From Wyeomyia smithii (taxonomy: Eukaryota; Arthropoda; Insecta; Diptera; Culicidae): a stretch of DNA of 64,000 nt. The stretch spans positions 280,092,079 to 280,156,078 of the forward strand of contig NC_073695.1 of NCBI RefSeq assembly GCF_029784165.1, in the 5' to 3' direction. The notes beneath the pieces are model-generated. The model was not told where the DNA came from. It searched no databases and saw nothing but the letters and a program-made list of their open reading frames with translations. How positions within the stretch are numbered: the stretch's first letter is position 1; each line of letters starts with the position of its first letter. The translations under genes were made by a program, and so were the position numbers. Shown piece after piece: positions 13,009-24,161 of the stretch.

Positions 13009-13600
13009 TTGAATGATGAAAATGCTATGAAAGAAGGATTACTATTTTAAACATAGTTGCATTCAAACCAAAAGAATCAGTTCAGAAGTTTATTAAATTA
13101 TTATTTACAAAGACATTTCGAGTTTGACCTTTATATCATTTGTATCTATAGCGCTGCTATTACCTGCAATATAATATGTATAAATGAATGCATCAAGATT
13201 TTAGTTTTTAACATTTTTGATTTTCTCGTCATTGTCGGTTTATCGATATCTGAATACCTACGTTACTCTTCGTCGACCAGGTAAGCACATTGCGATCAGT
13301 TGCTGAAGGGTACTTCGTTAGCGTACGCTCCAACGTTTCAAATCATTGTAATGCTATGTTTCAGAAACATTTATTTTATTTTTCGAAATTTCGCGAAATT
13401 TAGAGACCAACTTCGTTTCGTCTCGAGAACTCGAAATCCACCTTGATTTCGTTTCGACTAATTTGGCGAAACCGAAATTAAGGGTTAATTTCGTTTCGTT
13501 TCGTTTCGACACCAGAAAAGCCAGTTTCGCACACCCCTACACAGGTGTATAAGAGATAAATGAATTGAATTTGCACGGTAATTCGTTTTTCAGTTAACAT

Positions 13601-14064
13601 TTTTTTTTGGGGTAAGGGGGGGGGGGGGTCGAGATTTTTTGATCAAATATATAAGTATACTCCACAATTGAACCTGTGGCTCAACAGTTAAGAAAGCAAC
13701 GTGAGTAAAAACCGTTTTAAAAATATTTTTCGGAATATGTTAATTACCTTAAGTTACGAAACTTAGAATCATGTCTTATACTTCATTGCTCATTTAGCAC
13801 AACACACCTCTTAAAAATTTTGTCACATTTCACATTACATAACTCGATCATCACTCCAAATAATCAATGTTTTGCAACAAATCATAAAATACCAGTATTC
13901 TTAGATCACACAGACCGGGGTATTATTCCGGGGCCCATATTGGGTATTTAGCCATTCTAGGCTTTTTTTAGGAACCCGGAAGTCGCTATCTTAAATGAAA
14001 CTGTTATATTGGGTTGATTTTCTGCTACGGAGTGCTAAGAATAACCATGCTGAATAGTATTGGT
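13601..14064 (+). repeat. 465-bp repeat, right copy
   Basis: Inverted partner of 11904-12369. It starts with poly-T and a poly-G run (GGGGTAAGGGGG) and stops being similar after GAATAGTATTGGT at 14064. It lies outside the hAT-like element and interrupts the LINE frame on its right side. Confidence 0.85.
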
Positions 14065-14341
14065 CTAATTTCAGTTGATTTTCTGAAACTGAAAATTGAC
14101 ATCATAGAATTCAGAATGGCGTTTAAAGTTTATTTCCGGTCTCTGGGTGTAATCTTGGGCCCGGACAAACCTATTGCATGGTATCTGAATGTTTAATGTT
14201 TCGTCTGGATGATTTTTTTCGTAAGCCAAAGCCATATCTTCAGTACCGATTCATTTTTCGCATTCTCGTAAAATAACGTACACTGCCTGCTTCAAAAAAC
14301 ATATAATGTAGTCGTAGGGCAAAAAATAAATTTAGTCCGTC

Positions 14342-14717
14342 AACTAACTTACCCGAGCGGGGGCCTAGTGTGGTTGGTAATGTCTCCACCAACCACGCTC
14401 GACGCCTGGGTTCGAATCCCACCGCCGACATAGGTGTCGATGGTTGTGAGGTGGCGTGATCCACTCACAACCAACCCAACTGGTCTAGATTCAACCCTAG
14501 CCGACGCCGGGAGATTTTCTGAGGCGAAAAATCTCTGGGATCACGCTTCCATCGCATGAGGAAGTAAAGCCGTTGGCGCCGGTCCGTTAATAAACGGGTC
14601 GTGAGTTAGGGTCCTGGGTGTGGAGTCGCCTCCCTGGGCGTCGGTGATTGGCCACAACAGTGGCGGAACTAGACCGACGGAAAATAAGCGAGAATAAAAA
14701 AAAAAAACTAACTTACC
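14342..14717 (+). mobile_element. tRNA-derived SINE (Feilai-like), intact, with 12-bp target duplication
   Basis: The element 14354-14705 has an A-box-like TAGTGTGGTTGG and a perfect B box GGTTCGAATCC at 14409-14419, as in RNA polymerase III promoters, and ends in an A-rich tail. The target duplication AACTAACTTACC is at 14342-14353 and 14706-14717 with no mismatch, the sign of LINE-assisted insertion. Such SINEs (Feilai) are known from Aedes. A diverged second copy is at about 30285-30607. Confidence 0.9.
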
Positions 14718-15900
14718 AGATAACAAGTGTCATGGCGGCCCTATATTACTCAGCAGTTTTCCCCGCTTACAGTAGCAGAAGTTGTAACGCCATGCAAAAA
14801 CATAAATTGTTTGTATATGCAACGAATTACTATGCAATCTTGCCAACTGCAGAAAAATTGCCCAACCAATGCTTAGGATGAGCATATGAAGTGAATTCGT
14901 TGCAAAAGCTAGCTGTTCTCGAGACTCGAATCGGGAAGGCGACTATTACTTCTTTTTCCTCTGGTGTTTGCGGCTTTCGCAAGATTTTCCATTCCAAGGA
15001 AGACAACTTTTAAATGCCACATTTACAACCTAGTCGTGAGCGCATGTCCGCCTAGCTTGTGGGGCAATGTAAGTTTCATTCTTGGAGCAGGTTTCTCTGC
15101 CTAACGAGTTTCAGCAGAATCTACACACCATGGGATGAGGAAGGCAAATGATGAAAGCGTTTTAGTTTAGATTATGAAATAAAGGTAGAATGAAAAAACT
15201 CAGGTTTCAGTTACAAGAAGATCTTTTGTAATTAGTTTTGGAGTTTTGAATGTCGTCTCGAGTTTTTAATCAGCCGTGTTGACAGGCAACTTTGGGAATA
15301 TATTTTGCTTTGTTTCAAAAATTTTGAAAGGGAAAATTTAGGTCCATTTTTTATGTCTTGCTTAGTTTCCAAAACTTGTTTCGCTTAATCATTTTGATAT
15401 AAACAATTTTTTTTTCTCGGACAAATTATGACAGTGTACATCAGCATGGAATAATGTACATTATGTACATCATACCACAAAGTGCTCTATGACGTTAATC
15501 ATTTAACCATTTAACGAATGCTTTCAAGTCTGCGGTTGGCCTGACAGTAATGACGAATTATGTAAACTATTAGCCTCAGTTATGGACTGAAAAAGCATTT
15601 TGTGCTTGTCGGAGGTTGAAAAAAAGTTAGAAAAAGTTAACTTTTTGCAGATATTGAGATTTGACGTTTTGGATTCAATTAGAATAATAACAATAACTGC
15701 AATTACTCTCAAGAGGATTGTGGATTTTCAGTTCAATTATAGTTTATAATTTATTCAATCGTCCAATTGATGGTTTAAACTTTTGTAGCTCATTTGCCCA
15801 TGATGGTTTACATACATATGGCAACTATTTTTCACTAGATGTACAGTTTAAAATTTTTCAAGAGTTTTCCTAATCAATTTTTTATACATAATCTATACAG

Positions 15901-15942
15901 AAATGAAGCAAGTGGTAAAAGCATACACCACTTGCTTCATTT
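15901..15942. other. Perfect short inverted repeat (16-bp stem, 10-nt loop)
   Basis: AAATGAAGCAAGTGGT at 15901-15916 is exactly complementary to 15927-15942. The loop is AAAAGCATAC. It could be a MITE relic or a small hairpin RNA; there is no promoter evidence. Confidence 0.7.
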
Positions 15943-16627
15943 TTTGTAAACCAGCAACAATCGAGATTATCGATGCTGCTTTTTTGAAGTGCTTGCAATA
16001 TCTTCTATAATCATCAAGCGTTTTTGCTCTTTTTCTGTATTCTTTCTCCAGATTTTAATCACCGGATGTCGACACGGTTCAAAGGATAAAGGCTAGATAG
16101 CTGGCGCCTGAGCTCGATGACGATAGCTAGAGAGCGGTACACATCACGAGATATAAGTGCTGTTTCCCCTACGGCTCGCCGTCCTTCATTACGTGGCTTA
16201 ACTTCTGAGGAACCGACTGGGTGACCCACGCAATATCGAAATGTGCAGGCAATGTAGCTTAATTTCAACGGTTGTCAACAGCAATCAAAAGCGTCCGGTA
16301 GTACCTGTGGCTGTGGTTTTCGCGTAGCAGTACGGTTTAACTATTTCCAAAGGTAAGAACTTTGTGTTTTGTTTCGTGTGTAAGCTGAGTGGATTTGTGT
16401 AGTTGGTTGTTCGTAGGAAAATTGTTTGTAAGAGGATTAGAGGCTTAATAAGCACACGGGGTAAAATGGACTCCTGCAGCTTTACCAAAACAATTAAAAA
16501 TTATATTGAATAAGATATGCGAATTGTTTCGAAGTTGACCAGGAACTGTTTTTACATACTTCATGCAAAATGAACCATTCTGATTGATGATTCTTGGAAG
16601 ATAAAAAAATTAATATTAAATACCTTA

Positions 16628-16682
16628 GGCGTCTGCTTGGTCGCCGCTTACTACGGCTGATCGGTGACCCAGTAAAGACGCC
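16628..16682. other. Imperfect 55-bp hairpin
   Basis: GGCGTCT at 16628 pairs with AGACGCC at 16676-16682. The next bases of both arms continue with GGTCGCCG/CGGTGACC-type complementarity and small bulges. Function unknown. Confidence 0.5.
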
Positions 16683-16969
16683 GGTAATCATATTTCATGG
16701 TTATTCAAACTTCCTTTTAAAGCTCTAGATTCGGTACAGCACAAAAACAACCAAAGAACCTGATTACCTAACTTCAATGCGGAAATTTCATTTCATATTT
16801 CTGACATCCCAGTTTTTGCTTTACCTAATTATCTAACTACATACATATAAAAGAAGGTTCAGTTATGCTCTTCAGCAGACCACATAAGCACTTATGATGG
16901 TTGTATGTAGCAACCGAAAGATGTATCTGTGGACAGTATAAGAGGGTATTCGATCTTTTGGAAACATAA

Positions 16970-17610
16970 CACTGTGCTACAAATGAAAAAAAAAAATGCA
17001 AGAACTTTTGAAGTAACCAAGTGTAGGTTGTAGGTCTTGTTGAGTATAACATTCGCTCATACTAGAAATTTTCCAAACATCCCCAAATCTGAAGTTATGG
17101 TCAAAATACGGTTTTTTGGACCTCAGCGCATATAATATTTTTTAACTCAGTCATTTATCAACCGATTTTCAATATTCAAGCAGTTTTAGAAAGGAAACAA
17201 ATAGAGCTTTTAAAATATATACAGTTTTTTACTAATATCAATAAAATATGTTGAGTTATTTGAGTTTAAATCTAATTTTTTCAATTTAATTTGAAATTTG
17301 CCGTCAATTTTTGTAACCACAAATATACTATAATTTCAAAAGTATATTCAATTCCGAATCAAACGAAAGTAGTTTTGTAGAAATCGGTTGATATTTGGCT
17401 AAGTTATATATTTTTTAATAAAACCAGAATTTTTGGCTTCTATCGCACAGTTATTTCACGGTGCTACAAATGATGCAAAAATGCAAGAACTTTTGATGTG
17501 ACTTTGTGTGGGTTGTAGCTTTAGTCAAGTGTTACTTGCGCGTTTACTTGAAGTTTTTCAAATACCCCGAAAATTATAAGTTATGGTCAAAACCCTGTTT
17601 TTACCTTAGC
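16970..17610. repeat. Duplicated AT-rich segment, copies 487 bp apart
   Basis: About 16971-17115 and 17458-17600 share GTGCTACAAATGA, ATGCAAGAACTTTTGA, GGTTGTAG and AAGTTATGGTCAAAA in the same order. The copies are diverged and contain no gene. Confidence 0.7.
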
Positions 17611-18090
17611 TCACATTGTTATGTTTAATGCTGTTATTTTTCAACAGTTTTTTTTTATTTTGGCTGTTTTGGAAAGACGAAAAATATATGTGACGAATAG
17701 ATTCAAAATAAATAAGATGGTATAAAGTTTAAACATACTTTGCTGACTTTTTTCTGCGGGGTATAGACTAAAACTATCGTTTAAAATTAAGTGTCAAACA
17801 AACAACGTTCATTCTTTCTGTCCGTGACCGTGTCAAACAAATATACTTTTCGTTTCCATAGACATAATCTTAATTTTAAATGAATTTAAATCGCTATAGC
17901 TCTAAACTAATGTTTGAAGGTGCGATGATGAGATGAAAATTAACAATTCGATTTGCTGATAAATTTGTTTGCGTTTGGATACGTTTATTGCGAGCTATTG
18001 ACATCCCTATACCGAATTACAGAAAATGACAATAACTCATGTCCTGGGCTCAAACTCATTTATGCCCGCTGTCATCTATCAAATAAAGGT

Positions 18091-18166
18091 GTATGAAAAG
18101 TGGCAATGATACGCTATCTTTTTTACACATGTGTTGAGCCGTTAGCCCTTGAAACATGGCACGATG
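18091..18166 (+). repeat. Dispersed repeat, copy 2 (see 922-986)
   Basis: Carries GTATGAAAAGTGGC and AGCCCTTGAAACATGG as in copy 1. Confidence 0.65.
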
Positions 18167-18221
18167 CCATAGGGTTGGTTTATTGCACTCGGTTCCATAA
18201 TATCTGTCAACACTGCTAATT

Positions 18222-18474
18222 ACACTAGTCGACAAAATGACAAAAAAGTTGCTAGCTTTTCAACCATTCCTGTGAAGTTTGGTTAAAAGTGCGTCAAAAG
18301 TCCGCAAAGTAATTGCTCGCCGGGTTCGTCGCTTCTACGTAGGGTTGCGAAAAAACTCTTTTAAGTCTATGAAAACATTATCTTTCTAGAGACACAGGAA
18401 GGGTTAAATGGCTATAAATTTTCATTTTTTTTTTCAATTTGAGCTCTAGGGTGAAACCTGTGTTAACCATTGTT
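18222..18474 (+). mobile_element. ACACTGGT-family MITE, copy 2
   Basis: Starts ACACTAGTCGACAAAATG and ends TGTTAACCATTGT, the decayed complement of its start. It has the shared CCATTCCTGTGAA and GGGTTCGTCGCTTCTACGT blocks. Confidence 0.7.
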
Positions 18475-19302
18475 ATCGATAATTCAGACATGTGCTTGGC
18501 GTTATCAATGTTTCTACGTTGTTTATCTCTTCATGCATTTAAGTACACTGAAATGAATAACTTCAGTTTTTTACATTGATATAATGTCCCGATTCAATTC
18601 TGTTCAAATCTTGGAAAACACGCAGTGTCTCGCCATTCGATTTCAATAATACTGGTTGTAAAAAAAGTATTGATTGAAATTTGACACTACAGTTTGGATT
18701 GTTTACTTCAATTGCTACTAATCTTAAACGTATATTAGAAATCGGTCAACTGGTGCATCTATGTATTCATAAATAATGAGCATATTTTACTATGTTTTCT
18801 TGGACATTTTTTTGTCATCGTGCTTCAACGAAATGTATTGATCTTTTTGGGAAAATACATCAATTTATAGTTCACCTGAAAATAACAAGTTGTTGCTACA
18901 GCAATAACACAGTACTTATCTTTCGTCATAATTAGCGTATATTCCAAAGTCAGCTGGCCTTTGCTTTCATGATTTAATAATTTCAAAATTCAAGGGGATT
19001 AGGTGACTGAGCCTTTTTCGATAACAAAATCTCGAATTATCTCCTGCACACAATCAGTAGATAACCTTCACTCAAGTTGGTCTAGAGATACAATATTGGT
19101 GTGACAGGCTAATCGTCGTTTGGTCGGATTTCGGAACGGGAGCGACTGTTAGTATCAGTAGGGATAGGTTTTACTTTTTATAATCAGTAGAATGTGACGA
19201 TTGAACTATAACTAATGTTTTCCAAGTTTTGTTAACATTCGCTCACGTTTTTCGTTTTTGATTACAATGTATATCAATGTAAATAATACTACAATGTACA
19301 TA

Positions 19303-20229
19303 ACACTGGTTGACAAAATGACAAAAAAAGTGCACTCAAAAAGCTCAAATCGGAAAAAAATGAAGGATTATAGCTATAACCATTCCTATGAATTTTGGTG
19401 CCCCTAGCCATTGCCAAACCGCCTCAGCTTACGTGAGAGTTCGCAGAGAGTTCGCAGTGTAATTCGACGGGTTCGTCGCTTCAACGTTATGTCAACGAGA
19501 AAATTCATTTAAGTCTCTGAAAAAATTAGTGGCTACCCAGTCAACATAGTATCGTATATAAATGAACGAAAATAATCGTAACAATTTACGAAATCAAAAT
19601 CGTATACAATGCTAATTATCATCCGCAGAGATAGTGTTAAATCGTATTTCATGCCGAAACCTGATTGATTTACGATTTTTGGCTTAGAATCGAAAGATAG
19701 AATGAGAAAAATCGCTTTCAGTCGGATATTATCGTATATCGATTAAATTCAAGAGTTCCAATACTTATCTAATACTTTTAGGTACATTAGGTATGTATTA
19801 GGTTTTACAAGTTCAAACCTTATTTTTGCTAACTTTATAGAGAAATTTCGGTTTGTGCAGCAAAGGCACTTCTACTCATAACTCTGGATATTTTGGGAAT
19901 TTTGTAACGGGGTTTCTTGGGATGAAACTTAACAATATTTGGCATTGTTTGCCATTAAAAACTCAAAACTGCAAAAATTTGAGTTGTGCCACTGTTGCAC
20001 GAAACCAACGATATATCCCCTCCAAAACAGTACGTATATGCTTTTGTCGTGCATCTAATGCGAGTTTGTTTGATATATATTAGTACGGATATTTCAAACG
20101 GAACACGAGTATGCGTATGGAAATGTTGACTTGGTAGGGACACCAAAGTTCACAGGAGTGGTTGAATAGCTATAATCTTTCATTTTTTTCCCGTTTGAAC
20201 TTCTGGAGTGCACCGCTGTTGACCAGTGT
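19303..20229 (+). mobile_element. ACACTGGT-family MITE, copy 3, split by another MITE
   Basis: Left end ACACTGGTTGACAAAATG, right end TGTTGACCAGTGT: good inverted termini. The copy is interrupted at 19534-20136. Removing the insert and one TA restores the GCTAGGGACACC word seen in copy 1. Confidence 0.8.
19534..20136. mobile_element. 599-bp MITE with TA duplication, nested in the previous element
   Basis: The element 19536-20134 is bounded by TA at 19534-19535 and 20135-20136. Its termini are CCCAGTCAACATA and the complement of CCAAGTCAACATT. The TA target and CCMAGTCAACAT ends suggest a Tc1/mariner-type nonautonomous element. The frames at 19853-20146 inside it are not gene-like. Confidence 0.8.
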
Positions 20230-21725
20230 AATGTTTCACTTTGGAAGCACAAGCGTCGTTTTTTTCACCTTACCAGTTTTTTGTACACATTACAACGTTT
20301 CCATTTTGCTAACTATAGAACATGGCATTCGTTTGTAAAACAAGAATGATTGCCCATCACGTTTTTATCGTCACGGTATGGTGGTATCATTTTTGATCAC
20401 TTTTGGAACAGATAAGAGGGTTTATTGATACTGCCGAACACGGCATCGCTCATGGTAGCCAATAACAAAAAGCAGTTTTACTGAAATACTCATGCCTCTA
20501 CTAATGAAGCGTGACTAAAATTTACCATCAATTGGTCTCGACAATGTCCGTAAGTACCGGATTGGTAAACAAAATAATTTTTTAACCCATACGATTGGTA
20601 AATGTTTCCTTCGTTTGCGTATAATGAAAGTAGAGCAACCGTTGATTCCTGTTATAGTTATTTATTTTTCAGGTAGTGTTTAGTACGTATCTGGTCATTT
20701 ACAACTTCGACGATGACACAGCTAATCTTCACTGGCTGATATCTCGGTGATGCATCTAATCCAATAGCTTTACTTTCGGAATTTTAGTTGCATCCATTGT
20801 TTTGAACTTGTTACTACTACCATGTCTTTGAATCAATTGCTCCAATCTACACTTAAAAAATAGATCGAATTGAAAAGACGACGGGTGATAAAGTATAGTT
20901 CACTGGGTGGTTTATCTGATGTGGGAAACCCAGTGGATAATAAGTAGTTGTTCATGGGAAACAATTTATATGTAAAAGGGAGTCCCCCAACACTTCATAG
21001 CTTCTAACACCATCCATCTTCTTGTTATTTTTCTCATTTATGTGTCAGTTTTTTCTAACAAACTAATAAAGTTTGAACCAAGTATACAACAACAAGAAAG
21101 TCATGCTAAAAACGAATTCAAATTGAAATTATCAATTTTTGTTAAAAAACAAATCGGTTCTTCATTTAAATTTCGAAAAACGACTGTTTAACGTATCAAT
21201 TACATTTTATAAATTATTTATAGGCTACATTAACTTAAGTAAATTAAGTCTCAGCTAGAATTCGTCCCGGAAGTAATATAACTCTTTGATGGAGCTCTGT
21301 CGTCATGTATAGTTAATTGATAAACCTTTCCACTAGCTCGTTTTCCATTACGGAAAAACACACTTGCGTTAGAGTTGCTAGTGTTGACAGCATCGCGTTA
21401 GGTTGAAGATCAACCTATGACGATGGAAGCGCACGTGAATTATTACCTGAATATAAACGTGGAATCACATTTCCGCGAAAAAGTGCATGTGATTATCAAA
21501 TAGTCACTGCATTGCTCATTATCGATTGCGCGTGGCTGAGCTCCTATATGACAGCTGGATGTTTTCAACTTCGTCAATTTTTAGAATTTTTTTCAAATTG
21601 ATAATTATCATTAGTGACACAGTTTGATTTAGCTCTAGAAGAAATAGTTACTCACTTGGTGTATAGCTGCGAAGGGGGATCATTTCGTTTTACTTTGCAC
21701 ATTCACTGCAGCTTCGTTGAGTCGG
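20230..21725. other. Intergenic, nothing recognised
   Basis: No protein-like frame, no tRNA, and no terminal repeats found by eye. Confidence 0.4.
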
Positions 21726-21995
21726 TCAGTTGAGGTCAGGGTGTACAGCTGAAATTCCGAGACACATGCCGGTCGCAAAAACATGTGTATCTACTATTCA
21801 CTACGGAGCTGCAGTACGGTAAACGTCGATCAGGTGTGGAAATCTGCTGTACTCAGTATTGGCACAAATTGCACAACGTCCACACGCAGCAGTGACACAA
21901 ACTGGGTTCTGATCTAATCGGCCCAACATTCTAGGCTGCTGTGCAACGGTTCTAAACTTGTTTCGCTAGTGTAGATTCTGCAAATTATTGGAAGT
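21726..21995 (+). promoter_or_regulatory. Candidate promoter and 5' noncoding exon of the DAGL gene
   Basis: An initiator TCAGT (21726-21730) is followed by about 265 bases of higher GC with no long frame, and then a donor GAAGT|GTAAG at 21996. The DAGL start codon lies 3 bases behind an acceptor (TGTTGCAG at 24151-24158), so that gene must have an upstream noncoding exon. This is the nearest good candidate. The link is inferred. Confidence 0.35.
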
Positions 21996-24158
21996 GTAAG
22001 ACGTACTTAGGTTTCATGCTCTATGGAGTTAGCCAGGTGCTATTAAGCTCAACCATTCGCCAAAAGGCGAGTTTTATGCTGTTGTGGCATAGGTAAAGTA
22101 ATATAACTAGCATATTTTTGAAATTCACATTGACGAATTGCTCCTTACGTTGTAGATTTTACCTTGCCTACGCCACTGGAAAAATAGCCAAGTGGTAGCA
22201 ATTGTAACAGCAGAAACTACTCAAGGACGTGCCTACTAAGCGAGTTGTCGGATGCAATAAGACTACTACCGGTTTTATGAACAAATCAATGTGGATTTTA
22301 TGATTCTATGTTATACAGCAGGAGTGATTTTCAAGCATGCCTCAATGCATTTGACGTGTAAAGAAGTACTACATTGGATGCTGGGTGCCACGCAAGATGT
22401 AGTTTGCACTTTTATGGGTTTCCGCGAAAGGTTAAACGCGCCGTTAGCGAGCGGCAATTGAATCAATGATATTAGGAGTGGATGTGCAACCTACGGTTTG
22501 CATGCTTCTCTTTGACAATAACATATTCTGCGTTCGTGATGCGATTTACAGTTTTCAATTTGCTGCCATTTTGTTATGCTTGCACATGCACAATGCAATT
22601 CAAAACTATCGATAGTTCTGAGTTAGTTTGATTAATGATAACAACCTATACTATTCAATAATGATAATATAGGCCAACTTATGCTTGGAACAAGTTTGTT
22701 TTTTTGTTATGCATTTTTTCAAAAAAATACACTTATTAACCTTTTATTATTATTTTCTAAAACCTAGATTCTGTTTGTAGCAACAACAAAAAAAATACGC
22801 GAGCAACTGTTCCGAGCCCTGTGAGAATCGGTTTGATAGAGCGCGGTTGCGTGCTATCTTTCGTTAAGCAAAAGGCAGGCAAAAACAGTCAGCCTCATTT
22901 TCTCATCAACTGATTTATGCAATTTCATTATATATTCTCACTCTTCATTCGCAACAGTCGGGTGCATATATTCCGGTTCACCTCGATCCTCTTCAACTTT
23001 ACTCAGCACAGCCATTTAGATTGAGCTACATGAAAAGCAATTATCACTGATTTTAATGAACGTGTTATCCATTCGCATGATTTTTGTCTATAACGCATAA
23101 TTCGATAAATAATTTTATCTATCGCGCTAATTACATTTATTTTTTTTCTATTGACCATAACAAACATGTGAAGAACTTAAAAGTTACACATGAAGCACAT
23201 TTTATTTCTTTCTTATTACCACACAGTTCATTTAACATATATGACACTGAGTATAAGTGTAACAACCTTAAAAATGCCATGATCACCGCACTCTACCATG
23301 GTCAGGGTTCCAATCGCTTTTGTTGAATAACCTGAGGCGTCATATCACAGCGCTCTCAGAGACACAGATTATTATTTAACTGAAAGGAAGTGTGGACTGT
23401 AAGTTTCAAGATGTCAAAACTTGGAGATATGCACAAGATTTATGAAATAATTTGTTATATCTGCTCTCGGCTAAAATTCAACAAGAGACTGCGTAGAGCT
23501 ATTTGAATGTCTGGTTTTGAAAATTTGTTATTTGTTACAATAGATTTCATATTTTGTAGACAATAGCAAATCTCAATTGCATTTCCCACGATTGTTGTTG
23601 CAATAAAAGTGCATTTGATTTTACGCTCAGTGACACTACACACACCAGTCTAAGCGTACAGTTTCCTAAGGAGATTCGTTTACTTAAGTTGTTGGGGACA
23701 TATCACACTGTATTTCAAAAAGTTTTTAAATGATAAATAACCAATTTATACTATAACTATTTATAAACTGCATTATTGCGAACACTAGAGAAAACCACGT
23801 TTAAATACAAAACAAGTAAAGTCAGTCCATCATAACCTTAACATAATCTTCCAGTTGAAGTATATACGATTAAAACAAGTGCAAACGTTACTCGTGTGAT
23901 GTGATTAATCTAATCAATATTTTCAGATTTCGGAGGTGGGAGATAATAATAAGCCATGATGTATTATCTTCATTATTTCACAAGTACGCTTTTTTGCCCT
24001 TGTGAAGCAATTAAAAAATGCAACTCAGCGAAAGGCGGGTAGGTCAAGAATCATTCTGACCTTCCCTCAAACGATATTTGTATTAGAAACTTCGGTTCGC
24101 ATTCTGTATAGGTAATCATCGGTTGCATATTTTATCCACTAGCTTTTTACTGTTGCAG
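21996..24158. other. Probable 5' UTR intron of the DAGL gene
   Basis: AT-rich with no recognisable gene. It ends in a polypyrimidine stretch and acceptor just before the DAGL start codon. Confidence 0.35.
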
Positions 24159-24161
24159 GTC

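Larger units (their letters stand above)
10382..13547. mobile_element. hAT-like element, 3,150 bp, with perfect 8-bp target duplication
   Basis: CACAGGTG occurs at 10382-10389 and again at 13540-13547. The element between (10390-13539) starts TAAGGCTGTGCGAGA and ends with the complement of TAGGGGTGTGCGAAA, a typical hAT terminus with an 8-bp duplication. Both subterminal regions are rich in AATTTCGCGAAATT words. No transposase frame was found, so it is nonautonomous, and its interior carries later insertions (11904-12369, 12734-13008). It sits inside the I-like LINE, whose frame continues across the empty site. Confidence 0.8.
14718..16969. other. Unassigned DNA with two small hairpins
   Basis: No protein gene recognised. 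It contains a perfect 16-bp stem with 10-nt loop at 15901-15942 and an imperfect 55-bp hairpin at 16628-16682, each listed separately. Confidence 0.4.

Noticed and set aside
14409..14419. tRNA gene, because of the perfect B box
   Set aside because: No cloverleaf, and the sequence continues into a 352-bp A-tailed element with a target duplication: a SINE.
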